Assembly (NCBI GenBank): GCA_021736615.1
Contig: JAIPFN010000107.1
Coordinates: 1-18,857, forward strand
DNA length: 18,857 nt
Direction: 5' to 3'
Source: Phycisphaerae bacterium
Lineage (GTDB): Bacteria; Planctomycetota; Phycisphaerae; Sedimentisphaerales; Anaerohalosphaeraceae
Under the pieces are notes generated by a model. The model was not told the DNA's origin, searched no databases, and saw only the letters and a list, made by a program, of their open reading frames with translations. The position numbers and the translations under genes were made by a program. This document shows positions 14,447-18,857 of the stretch, piece after piece. Numbering within the stretch: the first letter of the stretch is position 1; every line of letters begins with the position of its first letter.

Positions 14447-14740
14447 TTATTGTTCCGAGTCGTCGTGACCGCGATGTATCTGGACGTTTTCGCGATAGTC
14501 ATCCTTAGGTTTTGTCATATCGTCAATTCTCCTGGAAGCGATTAGCAGCTTTATCGAAAAACCGATAGTGCTTACCCCAACAAGGACGAAAAACAACGAC
14601 GCAATCGTAGCGAAAAGCTCGGGCAATGCGAATATCAGCAATGCAAAGCCAAGCAGAAGCATTCCGACAATGAACACCGCAGCGGCCGCACCGGCGGTGG
14701 CCTGGGTTAGCGGATTCGAGCTGTACTTAAAATTAAACAT
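14447..14740 (-). CDS. Small membrane protein, paralog 1, 97 aa
   Basis: The ATG at 14740 is chosen because GGGGAAA precedes it and because the paralog at 16388-16693 starts at the equivalent MFNF. Both proteins share MFNF-[KR]-x-x-SNPLT-x-ATA at the N-terminus, two membrane helices (about 18-39 and 42-68), a central V-x-TIGFS-x-KL motif, ASRR at the inner helix end and a tail motif YRENV-x-IH. Roughly half the positions are identical. Function is unknown. A structured repeat occupies its upstream region. It lies upstream of the mutase on the same strand. Confidence 0.8.
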   Translation of the reverse strand: MFNFKYSSNPLTQATAGAAAAVFIVGMLLLGFALLIFALPELFATIASLFFVLVGVSTIGFSIKLLIASRRIDDMTKPKDDYRENVQIHRGHDDSEQ

Positions 14741-14759
14741 CAAAATTTCCCCATTACTC

Positions 14760-14868
14760 AAACTGACCTGTCGGCCAGTTTAAATGTATAATGATTATTG
14801 TATAATTTACGATTCGGCCTCGCTTCGAAAAGCTCAGGGCAGGTCGGCCGAGGCTATCCTATAAAAAA
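14760..14868 (-). repeat. Structured dispersed repeat, copy B
   Basis: The reverse complement aligns with 9394-9513 end to end with a few small gaps. The terminal hairpin is kept although its sequence differs: AAACTG (14760-14765) pairs with CAGTTT (14776-14781), and CC pairs with GG above one mismatch, around a TGTC loop. A second stem, GCCTCG with CGAGGC, spans the middle. The element lies between the small membrane protein gene (start 14740) and the sugar kinase promoter. I see nothing supportable in 14869-15018. Confidence 0.7.
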
Positions 14869-15018
14869 GCATCAATGTCCGTAAATCGCCTTAATGGTTT
14901 CTATTTTAGCAGCAAATCTAGTCATAATCCAGAAATAATCGTTGAAAGCATGGCTTTTTTAACGCAAATCGGTATTCTGGACCACACAAAGAAACTTTTG
15001 TGCGTAATAAGAATCTTC

Positions 15019-15047
15019 TTTACTTTTTCCGGTAAATTGGATATAAT
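15019..15047 (+). promoter_or_regulatory. Candidate promoter of the sugar kinase gene
   Basis: TTTACT (15019-15024) and a perfect TATAAT (15042-15047) are 17 bases apart. The predicted transcript start near 15054 leaves a leader of about 115 bases before the ATG at 15168. The 15054-15167 leader holds no structure I can name. Confidence 0.45.
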
Positions 15048-15167
15048 GTTCTGTTTCGGCAATAGCTGAACTTGCCGTTAATTTGCTGGCTGGGAAACCG
15101 AGATTTACTACGCTGTTTAGAAAACCCATTCAATGTAGTCTTGTTGTTTTTTTGGATATTGGGATTG

Positions 15168-16274
15168 ATGACAAATTATAATTTGAGCGAGATATTCGGC
15201 AATTTTCAGGTCGAGGGGACCTTTGTCAAAGCTGATGCTTATGGCAGCGGCCATATCAACGATACCTTTGCGGTTACATGCGACATGGGCGGGGAGAAAG
15301 TTCGATATGTGATGCAGCGGATCAATCATAATGTTTTCAAGAACCCGGCTGAACTGATGGATAATGTTGTTCGGGTTACTAGCCATATTCGCAAAAAGCT
15401 TGAGGCCCGGGGGCTTGACGATGTTGACAGGCGAGTGCTGACTGTAATCCCTGTTGTTAACGGTAAGATGTATCATGTCAATGGGGACGGTAATCACTGG
15501 CGTTTGTATATTTTTGTCGAGGGAGCGAAGACTTATGACGTTATGGAAAATCTCGACCAGGCATACCAGGCGGCGAAAGCACTGGGGGACTTCCAGAAGA
15601 TGCTTGTCGACCTGCCGGGGCCACCGCTGTTTGATACTATCCCGGATTTTCATAACGGTCAAAAACGCTATGCCGCTTTTGAACAGGCTTTGAAGGCCGA
15701 TGATTGCCGGCGCGCGAAAGACGCCGCCCCGGAGATTGAATTTCTTCAGGAGCATAGCTGGGTTTTTGATGTTTTCCCAAACCTTATAGCCCAGGGCGAA
15801 ATTCCGATGCGGATTACGCATAACGATACGAAGGTCAATAATGTTATGATCGACGATGAGACCAACGAGGGGATTTGCGTTATAGATCTGGATACTGTTA
15901 TGCCGGGATTGGCTCTTTATGACTTTGGCGATATTATGCGGACGACGCTTACGCCGACGCAAGAGGATGAAAGGGATCTGTCGAAAGTTGGAATGAAGAT
16001 GGAAAGGTTCGAGGCGATACTTCGCGGGTACCTGGCAACAGCCGGCGAATTCCTCAACCCCGCCGAAGTTAAGCACCTGGTATTCAGCGGCAAGATGATA
16101 ACACTGATGATCGGATGCAGATTCTTAACCGACCACCTCGCCGGCGATACATATTTCAAGGTACACCGCCAAAACCACAACCTGGACAGATGCAGGACAC
16201 AGTTCAAACTCGTCGAGTCGATAACTGAAAACGAAGATGAAATGCGAAAGCTGGTTGAGGAAGTTCTGTCCTGA
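15168..16274 (+). CDS. NahK-like sugar 1-kinase (aminoglycoside phosphotransferase fold)
   Basis: I choose the ATG at 15168 (368 aa). The frame extends to a TTG at 15072, but the added residues are hydrophobic and unlike the family start; the ribosome binding site (GGGA) is weak. The sequence resembles N-acetylhexosamine 1-kinase: AYGSGHINDTF (24-34) forms the nucleotide loop, RITHNDTKVNNVMID (215-229) is the catalytic loop with Asp220 as base and Asn225 as metal ligand, and CVIDLDTV (237-244) carries the metal-binding Asp240, followed by LYDFGD (250-255). NahK phosphorylates N-acetylgalactosamine or N-acetylglucosamine at C1. The exact sugar here is unknown. The neighbouring phosphohexomutase could convert its product. 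Codon usage changes sharply near 16030, from T/G-ending to C/A-ending. Confidence 0.85.
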   Translation: MTNYNLSEIFGNFQVEGTFVKADAYGSGHINDTFAVTCDMGGEKVRYVMQRINHNVFKNPAELMDNVVRVTSHIRKKLEARGLDDVDRRVLTVIPVVNGKMYHVNGDGNHWRLYIFVEGAKTYDVMENLDQAYQAAKALGDFQKMLVDLPGPPLFDTIPDFHNGQKRYAAFEQALKADDCRRAKDAAPEIEFLQEHSWVFDVFPNLIAQGEIPMRITHNDTKVNNVMIDDETNEGICVIDLDTVMPGLALYDFGDIMRTTLTPTQEDERDLSKVGMKMERFEAILRGYLATAGEFLNPAEVKHLVFSGKMITLMIGCRFLTDHLAGDTYFKVHRQNHNLDRCRTQFKLVESITENEDEMRKLVEEVLS

Positions 16275-16285
16275 TCGTTTTTTTT

Positions 16286-16309
16286 AACCGCAGATTTCGC
16301 GGATTACAC
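16286..16309 (+). repeat. Dispersed 24-bp repeat, copy 2
   Basis: Matches the reverse complement of 4822-4845 at 20 of 24 bases. It begins 12 bases after the sugar kinase stop, just before the terminator. Confidence 0.55.
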
Positions 16310-16334
16310 GGATTATAAAATAAAATTAAAAAAT

Positions 16335-16365
16335 CGGGCTGCCTTAGCAAGGGGCCCGCTTTTTT
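16335..16365. terminator. Bidirectional intrinsic terminator
   Basis: CGGGC (16335-16339) pairs with GCCCG (16354-16358), and CCTT with AAGG above a small internal bulge, closing on AGC. A run of T follows on the plus strand (16360-16365). A run of A precedes the hairpin (16328-16333), so the minus strand also ends in a T-tract. It sits between the convergent sugar kinase and small membrane protein genes and can serve both. Confidence 0.75.
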
Positions 16366-16387
16366 GTTTGTTTAATGTGATACGGAA

Positions 16388-16693
16388 TTAGAAATTCATA
16401 AATTCATCACTGCCTACATCGCTCTGGTGTATCCTGACATTTTCGCGGTATTCTGCGTGCGAACTGGACATGCTTCCAAATCTTCTGGAAGCCAGAAACA
16501 GCTTGAGCGAAAAACCTATCGTGCCTACGCCTGCCATAATGAATATCATCGCGGCTAGCAGTGCGAAGAGGTCCTTTAGAACGAATACCAGAAAAGCAAA
16601 ACCGATAAGCATCATACCGACGATAAAAACCATACCGGCTGCCGAGGCGGTGGCCCGGGTAAGCGGGTTGGATTGAAATCTGAAATTAAACAT
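16388..16693 (-). CDS. Small membrane protein, paralog 2, 101 aa
   Basis: The ATG at 16693 has AAGGG about 8 bases upstream. The protein is the paralog of 14447-14740, with the same N-terminal SNPLT-x-ATA, two membrane helices (about 18-39 and 42-68), GTIGFSLKLF, ASRR and the tail YRENVRIHQ. The tail is longer and ends SDEFMNF. The two paralogs flank the sugar kinase, both on the minus strand. Nothing identifies a function; the conserved YRENV-x-IH tail suggests a shared cytoplasmic or periplasmic partner. It converges on the kinase gene and shares its terminator. Confidence 0.8.
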   Translation of the reverse strand: MFNFRFQSNPLTRATASAAGMVFIVGMMLIGFAFLVFVLKDLFALLAAMIFIMAGVGTIGFSLKLFLASRRFGSMSSSHAEYRENVRIHQSDVGSDEFMNF

Positions 16694-16750
16694 ATTACTG
16701 CCCTTTCAAAAAAAGTGTATCTATTCAATAAGCTATTAACCAGGTCCAGA

Positions 16751-17086
16751 TTACATAACATTCATCCATATTAACAAAATAACAGAACCTGCCAAAGTAA
16801 TGGTACTAACTATAAATAATGCTTTAGCAGAAGATTCGACCTTGGATTTCAGGCGAAGGGCTTCCGATACCTGTATCATACCACCTATAAACCCCAAAAA
16901 GGATATCACTCCTGCAATAATAGCTTCAACAACAAAGTGCAAACCCATAGTAATAAAACCCCATTCTCCCATGGTCCTGCCAAAGAATGGTAGAATGCCA
17001 ATAAACTGCCCTATGAACAAGAACATCAAAGTCAACTCTAAGGTAACAATAACTTTATTCCAGAATATATGCGATTTTATATTCAT
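16751..17086 (-). CDS. Three-helix membrane protein of unknown function, 111 aa
   Basis: I choose the ATG at 17086; an in-frame TTG at 17119 would add 11 residues, and neither has a clear ribosome binding site. Hydrophobic segments lie at about 15-37, 44-73 and 87-109. The loop between the second and third is basic with an amphipathic look (SEALRLKSKVESSAK, 74-88), suggesting it is cytoplasmic. I do not recognise a family. It starts about 50 bases beyond the groEL terminator on the same strand, so it probably has its own promoter. Low GC content matches the spacers more than groEL. Confidence 0.65.
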   Translation of the reverse strand: MNIKSHIFWNKVIVTLELTLMFLFIGQFIGILPFFGRTMGEWGFITMGLHFVVEAIIAGVISFLGFIGGMIQVSEALRLKSKVESSAKALFIVSTITLAGSVILLIWMNVM

Positions 17087-17132
17087 ATCAAATGGCCATC
17101 TAAACACTTTAAAATGCAATTGATAATTTCAT

Positions 17133-17164
17133 AAAAAAAGCGGACTCCCGCCAAAGGAGCCCGC
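17133..17164 (-). terminator. Intrinsic terminator of groEL
   Basis: On the minus strand GCGGGCTCC (17164-17156) pairs with GGAGTCCGC (17148-17140) in a 9-bp stem with one G-U pair and a 7-base loop, followed by seven T (17139-17133). It lies 49 bases after the groEL stop. Confidence 0.85.
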
Positions 17165-17212
17165 CAAAGTTCTTCTCTGACATCTGATACCTGATGTCTG
17201 ACTTCTAAAAAA

Positions 17213-18856
<1,644 letters not shown>

Positions 18857-18857
18857 T

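Noticed and set aside
14875..15069. 64-codon plus-strand frame upstream of the sugar kinase
   Set aside because: No ribosome binding site, overlaps the kinase promoter, composition like spacer DNA.

Overview
The window reads as chromosomal DNA of a Gram-negative, outer-membrane-bearing bacterium. It carries an LptE-like lipoprotein, a BamD-like TPR protein, FtsH, GroEL and several lipobox signal peptides. Gene style (a DUF6515-type YY-rich exported protein, small two-helix membrane proteins, a NahK-like sugar kinase beside a phosphohexomutase, mixed AT-rich spacers with dispersed repeats) suggests Planctomycetota, probably Phycisphaerae. That placement is inference from gene content, not from a marker-gene tree.

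Layout. Positions 1-3282 (+) hold the 3' end of riboflavin synthase, an unassigned lipoprotein, pdxA and rsmA (overlapping by 17 bases): cofactor and ribosome-maturation housekeeping. Positions 3396-4798 (+) hold an AT-rich two-gene cassette, a 116-aa orphan protein followed 2 bases later by a DUF2971 protein, the most accessory-looking part of the window. Positions 4799-6139 are repeat debris: a truncated second copy of the neighbouring metallopeptidase gene, a secreted DUF6515-like protein (-), and a possible 49-codon reading frame (+).

Positions 10580 down to 6140 (-) look like an envelope-maintenance operon: BamD-like TPR protein, LptE-like lipoprotein, FtsH, and a YgjP-type zinc metallopeptidase whose TTG start lies 3 bases after the ftsH stop. 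A good sigma70-like promoter precedes it. Divergent from it is a lipoprotein with two complete retropepsin-like lobes (10837-11946). Positions 11947-12508 hold no intact gene, only a gene remnant and an inverted-repeat element.

Positions 12509-16693 hold a small membrane protein, a phosphomannomutase/phosphoglucomutase (-), a NahK-like sugar 1-kinase (+), and two paralogous ~100-aa membrane proteins flanking the kinase. Kinase plus mutase could feed sugar 1-phosphates into hexose 6-phosphate pools. A bidirectional terminator separates the convergent kinase and second paralog. Positions 16751-18835 (-) hold a three-helix membrane protein and groEL, with a textbook intrinsic terminator after groEL.

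The strongest leads are the DUF2971 cassette, the tandem retropepsin lipoprotein, the truncated metallopeptidase copy whose differences are almost all synonymous, and a ~115-bp structured repeat present in two inverted copies, one of which supplies a gene's stop codon. No tRNA, rRNA, CRISPR array or intact insertion sequence was seen.
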